Assembly (NCBI RefSeq): GCF_003014675.1
Contig: NZ_PYAU01000001.1
Coordinates: 1,860,001 to 1,924,000 of the forward strand
Direction of reading: 5' to 3'
DNA length: 64,000 bases
DNA from: Labedella gwakjiensis
GTDB taxonomy: Bacteria; Actinomycetota; Actinomycetes; Actinomycetales; Microbacteriaceae
Position numbers and translations under genes: made by a program. Below the pieces are notes generated by a model. The model saw only the letters and a program-made list of their open reading frames with translations. It did not search any database and was not told the DNA's origin. Shown one piece after another: positions 53,281 to 61,336 of this stretch (position 1 is the stretch's first letter; each line of letters starts with the position of its first letter).

Positions 53281-54897
53281 GTGACCACTGCACCACAGCG
53301 ACCGAAACGCCGGTGGAGGGCCGCCCTCGCCGGCGTCGCCGCCCTCACCGTGGCCCTCACCGGCTGCGCGGGCGGCACCCCCGCGAGCACGAGCGGTGAG
53401 CGACCCCTCGTCATCGCCCGAGCGATGGACCTCACGACGCTCGACCCGCAGCGCGGATACTGCGACACGTGCCAGATCATCTACACGGCCCTCTACGAGC
53501 GGCTCGTGACCGTGGACCCGGCCGACACGTCGACCGTGCTGCCCGGTCTCGCCGAGAGCTGGGAGGCGAACGAGGACAACACCCAGTTCACCTTCGCCCT
53601 CGACGCCGACGCGGTCTTCTCCGACGGCTCCCCCGTGGAGTCGACGGACGTGAAGTGGAGCTTCGAGCGACTCGTGAACCTGCAGGGCTCCGCCTCGTTC
53701 CTCCTCGCCGGCATGACGGGGATCGAGACGCCCGACGCATCCACGGTCGTCGTGACCTTCGAGAAGCCCAACTCCGCGTTCCTCGCGATCACGGCGGCTC
53801 CGTACCTCGGCATCGTGAACAGCGAGGTCGCCGAGGAGAACGGGGCGAGCGCCGCGGAGGACGCCGCGTCGACGGACGACGCCGAGGGCTGGTTCCTCGA
53901 GAACTCGGCGGGCAGCGGACCGTACACCCTCGCCGACTACAGCGCGGGCGAGTCGGTCGAGCTCACGGCGAACGACGAGTACTGGGGTGCGGCCCCCGCC
54001 TTCACGGACGTAGAGATGAAGGAGGTCACCGACTCGAGCTCGCAGCTCCAGCAGCTGCAGCAGGGCGACGTGGACGTGGCGATGCAGATCTCGCCAGACG
54101 CGCTCGCGCAGCTCGAGGGCGACGAGGCCGTGACGACCGAAGTCGTCGACTCCTACAACTACACGTACATCGCCCTCCTCCCGGCCGCTCCCGGAGGTGA
54201 ACCGCTCGAGGACGTCCGCGTGCGTGAGGCGATCCGGATGGCCGTCGACTACGACGGTCTCGTCGACACCCTCGTGGCCGGCTACGGAAAGCTGCAGGGG
54301 TCGCCGATCCCGAACGGCTTCGAGGGGAGCGAGGAGGTCGCGCTCCCGAGCTACGACCTCGATGGCGCCAAGGCGCTCCTCGCCGAGGCCGGGTACGCCG
54401 ACGGCTTCACCGTGAGCGCGACGTACCCCAAGCTCGTCGCGTACGGTGTCGACCTCGACCTGCAGATGCAGGCCGTGCAGCAGGACCTCGCCGAGATCGG
54501 GGTGACGCTCGAGCTCAACCCCGTGGACTTCACGCAGTGGATCGACACGGTGAGCGGCGACGGCACGCCCGTCACGGCGGTCTACTTCGCCCCCGACCAC
54601 ACGGACTCGAGCCAGTACGTGCAGTACTTCGGCAACATCGACCAGGGCGGACTCATCAACCCGTGGACCGGATCGGTGTCGCAGGAGCAGACGGACCTGC
54701 TCGCTCAGGCGCTCGCCGAGTCGGGCGACGAGCGGGTGGCGACGTACCAGGCGCTCGCCGAGTCCATGGCGGCCGACGCATTCGTCCTGCCGATGGTCAA
54801 CCCGCAGCTGATCCTCGCGTACGCGAGCGACATCTCGGGCGTCGCGTACAGCCCCTGCTGCAACCTCGAGATCGGGCAGCTCGGCCTGACCGGCTGA
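53281..54897 (+). CDS. ABC transporter substrate-binding lipoprotein, family 5 (peptide/opine)
   Basis: 538 residues from GTG 53281. Lipobox ALTGC; family SBP_bac_5 signatures TTLDPQRGYCDTCQIIYTAL, GLAESWEANEDNTQF and VREAIRMAVDYDGLVDTL. It should bind a short peptide or amino-acid derivative outside the cell and pass it to the two permeases that follow. A strong hairpin (54903-54940) separates it from them. Confidence 0.92.
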   Translation: MTTAPQRPKRRWRAALAGVAALTVALTGCAGGTPASTSGERPLVIARAMDLTTLDPQRGYCDTCQIIYTALYERLVTVDPADTSTVLPGLAESWEANEDNTQFTFALDADAVFSDGSPVESTDVKWSFERLVNLQGSASFLLAGMTGIETPDASTVVVTFEKPNSAFLAITAAPYLGIVNSEVAEENGASAAEDAASTDDAEGWFLENSAGSGPYTLADYSAGESVELTANDEYWGAAPAFTDVEMKEVTDSSSQLQQLQQGDVDVAMQISPDALAQLEGDEAVTTEVVDSYNYTYIALLPAAPGGEPLEDVRVREAIRMAVDYDGLVDTLVAGYGKLQGSPIPNGFEGSEEVALPSYDLDGAKALLAEAGYADGFTVSATYPKLVAYGVDLDLQMQAVQQDLAEIGVTLELNPVDFTQWIDTVSGDGTPVTAVYFAPDHTDSSQYVQYFGNIDQGGLINPWTGSVSQEQTDLLAQALAESGDERVATYQALAESMAADAFVLPMVNPQLILAYASDISGVAYSPCCNLEIGQLGLTG

Positions 54898-54902
54898 CGA
54901 AC

Positions 54903-54940
54903 CGACGGGCGGGGCGCACCCCTCAGCGCCCCGCCCGTCG
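54903..54940. promoter_or_regulatory. Intercistronic hairpin after the binding-protein gene
   Basis: CGACGGGCGGGGCGC and GCGCCCCGCCCGTCG form a perfect 15-bp stem with an 8-nt loop, six bases after the stop of the substrate-binding gene. It may favour higher yield of the binding protein than of the permeases. Confidence 0.65.
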
Positions 54941-54971
54941 CTCTCCCCTCCCCTCCCGCTTGGAGAACCGT

Positions 54972-55985
54972 ATGACCCGCTTCGTCCTCCGCCGTCTGGC
55001 GATCGTGCCGCTCCTGCTGCTCGGGATCGTGACGATCGCGTTCGTCATCTCCCGCCTCATGCCGTCAGACCCGATCGCGGCGATCGTGGGGCAGCGCAGC
55101 ATGAACAACCCCGAGGTCGTCGAGGCCGCACGGGAGCGCTGGGGACTCGACTCCAACGTCTTCATCCAGTACGTCAGTTACGTGGGGCGCCTGCTCACGG
55201 GCGACATGGGCACGTCGTTCCAGACTCGTGCGAGCGTGTCGGCCGATCTCGCCGAGAGGCTGCCGGCCACGCTCGAACTCACGATCCTCGCGCTCATCAT
55301 CGGAGCGCTCGGCGGCATCGTGCTCGGAGTGATCTCGGCGAGCAGGAAGGACTCGTTCGCCGACAACGCCGCGCGCGTGTTCGCGCTCCTCGGCTCCTCC
55401 CTCCCGATCTTCTGGACCGGACTCGTCTTCCTCTTCGTGTTCTACGCGCAGCTCGGGATCGTGCCGGGGCCCGGTCGGCTCTCGGCGCGCGTCGATCCCC
55501 CTCCCCACGTCACGGGCTTCTACACGATCGACGCGCTCGTGGCCGGGAACATCCCGCTCTTCGTGGATGCCTGGGCGCACCTCCTCCTCCCGGCGTTCGT
55601 GCTCGCGTGGGGGCTCATGGGCACCATCAGCCGGCTGGTCCGCGCAGCGATGCTCGACGAGCTCCACTCCGACTACGTGCGGACGGTGCGGGCGAAGGGC
55701 ATCGCGGAGTCGTCCGTCATGCGCCGCCACGTGCTGCGCAACAGCCTCACCCCGGTCGTGACCGTCGTCGGCTTCGCCTTCGGAGCGCTCCTCATGGGGG
55801 CGGTCCTCGTCGAGCAGATCTTCTCGTGGAACGGGATCGGCTCCTACGCGGTGGAGGCCGCTCGAACGCTCGACTACCCGGCCATCAACGGCGTCACGCT
55901 GCTCGGCGGCGTCATCTTCCTGCTCGCGAGCCTCGTCACGGACCTCGTGTACGCCGCGATCGACCCGAGAGTGAGACTCGCATGA
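54972..55985 (+). CDS. Peptide-type ABC transporter permease 1 (DppB-like)
   Basis: 337 residues from ATG 54972 behind GGAGA. About six membrane segments; N-terminal FVLRRLAIVPLLLLGIVTIA and the EAA loop DYVRTVRAKGIAESSVMRRH are typical of DppB. It is coupled by ATGA to the second permease. Confidence 0.93.
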   Translation: MTRFVLRRLAIVPLLLLGIVTIAFVISRLMPSDPIAAIVGQRSMNNPEVVEAARERWGLDSNVFIQYVSYVGRLLTGDMGTSFQTRASVSADLAERLPATLELTILALIIGALGGIVLGVISASRKDSFADNAARVFALLGSSLPIFWTGLVFLFVFYAQLGIVPGPGRLSARVDPPPHVTGFYTIDALVAGNIPLFVDAWAHLLLPAFVLAWGLMGTISRLVRAAMLDELHSDYVRTVRAKGIAESSVMRRHVLRNSLTPVVTVVGFAFGALLMGAVLVEQIFSWNGIGSYAVEAARTLDYPAINGVTLLGGVIFLLASLVTDLVYAAIDPRVRLA

Positions 55986-56857
55986 GCGCCGCATCAGCCT
56001 TCGCCGGGATGGGCACCACCTCGCTCGCCGCCCTGCGCACCGCGCGGTCGTCGGTCTGGATGCGGCCGCAGATGGTCTTCGGTTACGTGATCGTGGCGTT
56101 CTGGCTCGTCCTCGTGGTGGCGGTGCAGTGGATCGCGCCGTTCGATCCGCTCGCCTCGGCGGGGCAGCGCCTCGCGGCGCCGAGCGCCGAGCACTGGTTC
56201 GGCACCGACGCACTCGGTCGTGACGTGCTGAGCCGCGCGCTGTACGGCGCCCGGTATTCGCTGCCCATCGCGCTCGTGTCGATCGTCGCGTCGGTCGTCG
56301 TCGGGAGCGTCCTCGGGGCCGTCGCCGGTTACGTCGGCGGCCTCGTCGACTCGATCATCATGCGGATCGCGGACATCACGATGTCGTTCCCCGCGATCCT
56401 GCTCGCTATGGCGGTGGCCGCAGCCCTCGGCCCCGGCCTCAACAATGCCGGCATCGCCATCATCATCGTGTGGTGGCCGATCTACGCGCGGTTGATGCGC
56501 GGGCAGGTGCTCTCGATCAAGGAGCGCGAGCACGTGGAGTCCGCCGTCGCGATCGGCGCATCGCGGCGCCGCATCCTGTTCCGCCACATCATCCCGCACG
56601 CCTCGACGCCGACCCTCGTGAACGCGACGATGGACCTCGGTCAGATCGTGCTCCTCGTGGCGTCGCTGTCGTTCCTGGGGCTCGGTGCGCTGCCGCCGAC
56701 TCCGGAGTGGGGCGCGATGATCACGGAGGGCGCGAAGAACTTCTACCAGCCGTGGATCGCCGCGGCCCCTGGACTTGCGATCGTGTCGATCGTGCTCGCG
56801 ATCAACTTCATCGGCGACGGCCTCCGCGACGCCCTCGACGTGAAGGCCCGCCGCTAG
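55982..56857 (+). CDS. Peptide-type ABC transporter permease 2 (DppC-like)
   Basis: 291 residues. HWFGTDALGRDVLSRALYGA is the DppC hallmark, and EHVESAVAIGASRRRILFRH is the EAA loop. The gene is complete. A second copy of its last 156-159 bases lies 0.85 kb downstream (57548-57706). No ATPase gene follows in the same direction; the double ATPase at 59508 is convergent, with a rearranged zone between. Confidence 0.93.
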   Translation: MSAASAFAGMGTTSLAALRTARSSVWMRPQMVFGYVIVAFWLVLVVAVQWIAPFDPLASAGQRLAAPSAEHWFGTDALGRDVLSRALYGARYSLPIALVSIVASVVVGSVLGAVAGYVGGLVDSIIMRIADITMSFPAILLAMAVAAALGPGLNNAGIAIIIVWWPIYARLMRGQVLSIKEREHVESAVAIGASRRRILFRHIIPHASTPTLVNATMDLGQIVLLVASLSFLGLGALPPTPEWGAMITEGAKNFYQPWIAAAPGLAIVSIVLAINFIGDGLRDALDVKARR

Positions 56858-56905
56858 CGGTGGCACCCCGCGCCCTGCGCCCTGTTCAACTGACATCATC
56901 TGATC

Positions 56906-57178
56906 ATGACCGTCGACCCGAATACTCCAGAAGGGCGCAGGCGGACGTCCCGCGGACTTCGTGTCGGCGTGGCTGGGGTCCTTGCACTCGGGGCACAGGG
57001 GTTGGCGCTCATCAGCGCACTTGATAACGAGGACGTCTGGCGCTGGTGGGTTTGGTTCGTATTTCTTGTGGTTCTCGTCAGCCTCTTCGTATTCGAGTCA
57101 GGCGCAGAACGACGACGACGGCGACGGGTTGCCGATGACGGCGCGGGAGGAAGAGCCCGCGAGCTCCACCGCAGATAG
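56906..57178 (+). CDS. Small membrane protein, unknown function
   Basis: 90 residues with two hydrophobic segments (LRVGVAGVLALGAQGLALI and WWVWFVFLVVLVSLFVFES) and a strongly basic tail (ERRRRRRV). It has no clear ribosome site. It lies between the two permease ends in an apparently inserted segment. Its size and layout resemble small immunity or antitoxin-like membrane proteins, but nothing proves this. Confidence 0.5.
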   Translation: MTVDPNTPEGRRRTSRGLRVGVAGVLALGAQGLALISALDNEDVWRWWVWFVFLVVLVSLFVFESGAERRRRRRVADDGAGGRARELHRR

Positions 57179-57273
57179 TCGGTCGATCACGACGCTGGTC
57201 GGGACGTGTCGGCGAGTCATCGAGGGCGCCGGTTGGAGTGAGAGCAACCTCTAATGGATCGACACCCGCACGT

Positions 57274-57483
57274 TCAACGCTTCCGTCCGATCGCAATCGA
57301 GGTGACGACCGCGGCGAGGCCGAGGATCGCGAAGACGGCGACGATCGCCCAGTTCTGGACGACGATCCCCAGGGCGACGAAAGCGATGGCGATGACGACG
57401 GGCAGGATGAGCGTGACCCGATGCAGTCTGTAGATCGTCGCTCGAATCTCCTGCTTCTCGTCAGGTTGCTTCTCTGACGTCAC
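57274..57483 (-). CDS. Small membrane protein, unknown function
   Basis: 69 residues from a GTG at 57483 behind GGAGG. A charged start (TSEKQPDEKQEIRATIYRL) is followed by two hydrophobic segments (VTLILPVVIAIAFVALGIVV, WAIVAVFAILGLAAVVTSIA) and a basic end GRKR. It lies in the segment bounded by the two permease ends, with a perfect hairpin just upstream. Confidence 0.6.
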   Translation of the reverse strand: MTSEKQPDEKQEIRATIYRLHRVTLILPVVIAIAFVALGIVVQNWAIVAVFAILGLAAVVTSIAIGRKR

Positions 57484-57526
57484 GCATACCTCCTCCGTCT
57501 GGACCCGCTCGTGGTCTTCAACGGTA

Positions 57527-57554
57527 CCGGCGTCTCTCCGGCGAGAGACGCCGG
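57527..57554. other. Perfect hairpin at the permease-duplication junction
   Basis: CCGGCGTCTCTC and GAGAGACGCCGG pair perfectly over 12 bp around CGGC. The right arm runs straight into the duplicated permease sequence, whose similarity begins at about 57548, so the palindrome coincides with a recombination joint. Confidence 0.7.
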
Positions 57555-57706
57555 AGTGGGGCGCGATGATCACCGAGGGTGCGAAGAACTTCTACCAGCC
57601 GTGGATCGCCGCGGCCCCCGGCCTCGCGATCGTGTCGATCGTGCTCGCGATCAACTTCATCGGCGACGGCCTGCGCGACGCCCTCGACGTGAAGGCCCGC
57701 CGCTAG
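57548..57706 (+). pseudogene. Second copy of the 3' end of the DppC-like permease gene
   Basis: Bases 57551-57706 align without gaps to 56702-56857 and differ at only six positions, all third-codon and synonymous (Thr, Gly, Pro, Gly, Leu, Leu); the preceding Thr codon differs synonymously too. It encodes the last 52-53 residues and the stop, with no start. This is a fragment of a homologous, formerly functional gene, not a fresh tandem copy. Confidence 0.85.
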
Positions 57707-57792
57707 CCACCTCGCCCCGCAGCCGCCGCCGCCCGCAGCCGCGTACGAGCGCCGATACTATCCACGAGGCCCGTCGTTCCGACCGGGGCGCC

Positions 57793-58956
57793 CGCGCTAC
57801 CCGCATCACGGCGAAGGACGGTGCCGGGGTCACGAAGGTCGACATCGGCTACTCCTACACCGCCGCCAGCGCTGGTTCCGCCTCAAGTACGGACCGCACG
57901 AGTATCGTCAAGCGGACCAGCTACGCGGAGCAGGGCATCACCGCAGGCGCGGTCACGTCGTACATGTACGACTCGTTGAACCGGGTCACCGCGGCGGTCG
58001 AGAAGGTCGGAACGACGACCTCCGCGTCCTGGACCTACGCCTATGACAAGGCCGGGAACCGCACCCAGCAGGCCCGCACGGGATCCACCGGTGCCACCGC
58101 GGGGACGATCAACTACACCTACAACGCCGCGAACCGGATCGCCTCGACCTCGGCAGATACGACGACGTGGACGTATGACGCGGCCGGGAACCAGACCCGC
58201 AACGGCATCACCGGCCAAACCGCCTCTTACAACAGTCAAGGCGCCGTGACCGGTATCGGGACCACGACGTACAGTGCGATGGGGCAGGGCAACACCCTGC
58301 AGCAGACCCGTAGTGCCGACACCACCTCGTACCTGAACACGCCCCTCGGCCTCAGCGCGGAGAAGTTCGGATTCGGCGGCTCACGCGCCTTCACCCGCGA
58401 CAGCACCGGCGACGCCACCAGCGCCCGCCTCTCCGGCGGATCCCGCTACTACTACGCCAAAGACCTGATCGGCTCCGTCGTCGGACTCTTCGACAAGACG
58501 GGCACCTACCTCGGCGGATACTCCTACTCGCCCTACGGCGAAGCACGCTCCACCGGCACCAACCAAGCCGTCAGCACAAACAACAACCTTCGCTACATCG
58601 CCGGCTACTACGACTCCGCCAGCGGCCTCTACAAGCTCGGCGCTCGGTTCTATGATCCCGCCCTGGGCAGATTCACTCAATATGACCCGAGCGGGCAGGA
58701 GGCTAATCCCTACGGGTACGCGGCGTGCAATCCGGTCAACTCGTCGGACGCGACGGGCCTGGCGGTCGACCCTGTTTCTTGTGGGCTCTCTATCGCGGCC
58801 GGACTTCTTGCCACGGGGGTGTTTATCGCAGCGGCAGGAGCTTCTGGGGGTCTTGCATTTGCTGCTGCCGGGGTAGGTTACGGACTAGCGATCGCAGCGC
58901 TTCTTGACTCGTGTAGCGGCGTAGGGCTCGTTGAAGCTGTGACAAGCTACCCGTGA
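57793..58956 (+). pseudogene. Orphan RHS C-terminal cassette (core plus variable tip), 5' truncated
   Basis: An open frame of about 387 residues has no start codon of its own. It carries YD-type repeats (YMYDSLNRVTAAVEKVG, WTYAYDKAGNRTQQ, WTYDAAGNQTRNG) and the RHS core end (YIAGYYDSASGLYKLGARFY, DPALGRFTQYDPSGQ, NPVNSSDATGL). After the core comes a 64-residue tip (58762-58953), rich in Gly/Ala and hydrophobic. Full RHS genes encode well over 1000 residues, so most is missing. Such displaced core-plus-tip cassettes are known to serve as spare toxin ends. It may be silent unless recombined onto a complete RHS gene. Confidence 0.8.
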
Positions 58957-59111
58957 TGATCTTCCTAGTTGCAGGACCCTTGCTCGCGGTACTTGGCGTA
59001 GCCCTGGCCATCTTCGCGACCTCGACCGTATCCACTTTCCTGGGGTGGGCGCTTGCTCTAGTTGGCATTGCAATGGCGGTTATCGGTTATCGCCAGATAC
59101 GAAAGAAGTGA
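58956..59111 (+). CDS. Tiny membrane protein overlapping the RHS tip, candidate immunity protein
   Basis: 51 residues; its ATG shares one base with the RHS stop (TGATG). The sequence has two hydrophobic segments (MIFLVAGPLLAVLGVALAIF and FLGWALALVGIAMAVIGYR) and a basic end RQIRKK. Position directly behind a polymorphic RHS tip is where immunity genes sit, and the hydrophobic tip could act at the membrane, where this protein would also be. Function is inferred from position only. Confidence 0.55.
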   Translation: MIFLVAGPLLAVLGVALAIFATSTVSTFLGWALALVGIAMAVIGYRQIRKK

Positions 59112-59507
59112 TTCCCCAGAAGGACGGGCTTGACTACTAGCGTCGCGTCTCGGTCGCCCTGATTGCTAGCTTCTTCGGTGTCGTAGGAGCGGCCATCGGT
59201 GCGAGGGTCGGGTCAGACCTGAACGGTGAGCCGCAGGAAAGAGCAGCTAGAGCAAAAAGTAGGTTCCTAATTAGAGCCGATAATGGACGTTATGTAAGGC
59301 GGCTGGGGCGCAACTGCGTCTCGCCGCCGTCGTCCTCGAGCGGCTGCTCGAGGACGATGAGGAAGTGACGTCGCAGCTCGACGCCGGCGTCACCGAGAGC
59401 GTCGGAGATCTTCACGATCCTCTCCCCCTTCGCGCGCGTATCCAGGTACCGTCCGCGCGTGAGATCTCACCGCCGCCGCGGTTGCGTCCTGCGAGAACGG
59501 TCGGGGA
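59112..59507. other. Gene-free, decayed region
   Basis: About 400 bp with no convincing gene. On the plus strand, 59144-59350 reads RRVSVALIASFFGVVGAAIG and further residues, a small membrane-like frame whose upstream codon is a stop. On the minus strand, about 59290-59430 reads ISDALGDAGVELRRHFLIVL, possibly the start of a truncated gene with a GTG behind GGGAGAGG. The stretch around 59230-59300 is much less GC-rich than its surroundings. It looks like joined remnants. Confidence 0.5.
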
Positions 59508-61193
59508 TCAGACCGCGAGGCGGGCGCCCGGGATCGCGCTCAGGAGCTCGCGCGTGTAGTCCTCCTGCGGCGACTCGAAGAGCTCGTCCGGCGTTCCAGT
59601 CTCCACGATGCGCCCGCGCGACATGACGTGCACGCAGTCGCTGATCTGGCGGACGACGGCGAGGTCGTGGCTGATGAAGAGGTACGTGAGCCGGTGTTCG
59701 CGCTGCAGGCGCGCGAGCAGGTCGAGGATCTGCGCCTGCACGACGACGTCGAGGGCCGAGACCGCCTCGTCGAGCACGAGGACCTCCGGCTGGAGCGCGA
59801 GAGCGCGGGCGATCGCGACGCGCTGGCGCTGGCCGCCGGAGAGCTGGTGCGGGTACCGCTCGGCGGTGTCGGCGGGGAGGGCGACCTCCTCGAGGAGTGC
59901 GAGAACGCGCTCTCGCCGCTCGGCGGCCGTGCCGATGCCGTGCACGACGAGAGGCTCGGCGATCGTGTCGCCGACGGTGAAGAGCGAGTCGAGCGAGGCG
60001 AACGGGTTCTGGAATACGGGCTGCACGCGCCGGCGGAACGCCCGGAGCTCCGACGCGGAGAAGGAGGCGAGGTCGCGGCCGTCGAACGTGATCGTGCCGC
60101 GTGTGGGGGAGTCGAGGCCGAGGACGAGCCGGGCCGTCGACGACTTGCCCGATCCGGACTCGCCGACGATCGCGACGGTGCTGCCGCGGGGCACGTCGAA
60201 CGTCGATCCGGCGACGGCTGCGAAGGTGCGGGGACGCCCGAACGCCGAGTCGCGTACGGTGTACTCCTTCACCACGTCGGTGAGGGAGACGATCGCATCC
60301 CCGGTCTCGCCGGCGGCCGCGTAGGGGGTCACCGCGCGGGCGATTCCGCGCTGCGCGGCGAGGGCCGGTGCGGCGTCGAGGAGCTTGCGTGTGTACTCGT
60401 GCTGCGGGTCCGCGAGCAACTGGTCGGCCGGCCCGTGCTCCACGATCGTGCCCCGGTGCATGACGAGCACGTCGCTCGCACGTTCGGCGGCGAGGGCCAG
60501 GTCGTGCGTGATCATGAAGAGGGCCGTGCCCATGTCGGCGGTGAGCTCGTCGAGTCGATCGAGCACCTTCCGCTGCACCGTCACGTCGAGCGCGCTCGTG
60601 GGCTCGTCCGCGATGAGGAGCTTCGGCCGGCATGCGAGCCCGATCGCGATGAGCACGCGCTGGCGCATGCCGCCGCTGAACTCGTGCGGGAACTGGCGGA
60701 AGCGGCGCTTCGGCTCGGGGATGCCCACCATGTCGAGCAGTTCGATCGCGCGCGCCGTGGACTCCCGCGATGACGTGCCATGCGCCTCGAGGGCCTCGAC
60801 GATCTGCGCGCCGACACGGTGGACGGGGTCGAGGTTCGACATCGGGTCCTGGGGGACGAGGCCGATGCCGGCGCCGCGGACGCGCGTGAGCTCGCGGGGG
60901 CTCGCGGTGACGAGGTCGCGCCCGTCGAAGAGGATGCTGCCGGACTCGATCGTCGCGTTGGGCGCGAGTAGGCGGTTGATGGCTGCGGCGAGAGTGGACT
61001 TCCCGGAACCCGATTCGCCGACCACGGCGAGCGTCCGGCGCGCCGGCAGGTCGAGGCTCGCGCCGGAGACGGCGGTGTGCCGCCCGTGGGACGTGCCGAA
61101 CGAGACGGTCAGGTCGCGGACCTGGAGGAGCGGGGTCGGGGCGGCGTCCTCGGGGTCGGTCGTCGTGGGCGCGAGCAGCACGTTATCGGACAT
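59508..61193 (-). CDS. Dual ABC ATPase for peptide import (DppD-DppF fusion type)
   Basis: 561 residues. Two complete ATPases: first with GESGSGKSTLAAAINRLL, signature SGGMRQRVLIAIGLA and LLIADEPTSALDV; second with GESGSGKSSTARLVLGL, SGGQRQRVAIARALA and VLVLDEAVSALDV (Ala in place of the usual Pro-Thr). It most likely energises the permeases at 54972 and 55982, though it is convergent to them and separated by the RHS zone. The ATG 61193 follows a region with two direct repeats. Confidence 0.9.
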   Translation of the reverse strand: MSDNVLLAPTTTDPEDAAPTPLLQVRDLTVSFGTSHGRHTAVSGASLDLPARRTLAVVGESGSGKSTLAAAINRLLAPNATIESGSILFDGRDLVTASPRELTRVRGAGIGLVPQDPMSNLDPVHRVGAQIVEALEAHGTSSRESTARAIELLDMVGIPEPKRRFRQFPHEFSGGMRQRVLIAIGLACRPKLLIADEPTSALDVTVQRKVLDRLDELTADMGTALFMITHDLALAAERASDVLVMHRGTIVEHGPADQLLADPQHEYTRKLLDAAPALAAQRGIARAVTPYAAAGETGDAIVSLTDVVKEYTVRDSAFGRPRTFAAVAGSTFDVPRGSTVAIVGESGSGKSSTARLVLGLDSPTRGTITFDGRDLASFSASELRAFRRRVQPVFQNPFASLDSLFTVGDTIAEPLVVHGIGTAAERRERVLALLEEVALPADTAERYPHQLSGGQRQRVAIARALALQPEVLVLDEAVSALDVVVQAQILDLLARLQREHRLTYLFISHDLAVVRQISDCVHVMSRGRIVETGTPDELFESPQEDYTRELLSAIPGARLAV

Positions 61194-61210
61194 GGGTCCA
61201 AAATAAACTC

Positions 61211-61241
61211 CGCATGTTTCCGCGGTGTAGGCGCATGTTTC
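61211..61241. promoter_or_regulatory. Paired direct repeat upstream of the dual ATPase gene
   Basis: CGCATGTTTC occurs at 61211-61220 and 61232-61241, exactly 21 bp (two helical turns) apart, in an AT-rich gap between the divergent ATPase and aldo/keto reductase genes. Two protein units could bind on one face of the DNA. Regulator unknown. Confidence 0.5.
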
Positions 61242-61336
61242 GAGTGCGTTTAATATGCCGTCCCGCCTGACGGCCGCGGTATCGCCTCGTGTTAGACCTG
61301 TTTTCGGACGATCGTCCTAAATAACCCGGAGGTCTC

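Noticed and set aside
57511-57792. GTG-started 5' extension of the RHS frame
   Set aside because: It reads through the permease fragment in the wrong frame and gives Arg/Asp-rich sequence; the RHS part has no authentic start here.
59365-59559. 64-codon plus-strand frame near the ATPase end
   Set aside because: It overlaps the ATPase gene in antisense, lacks a ribosome site and shows no domain.
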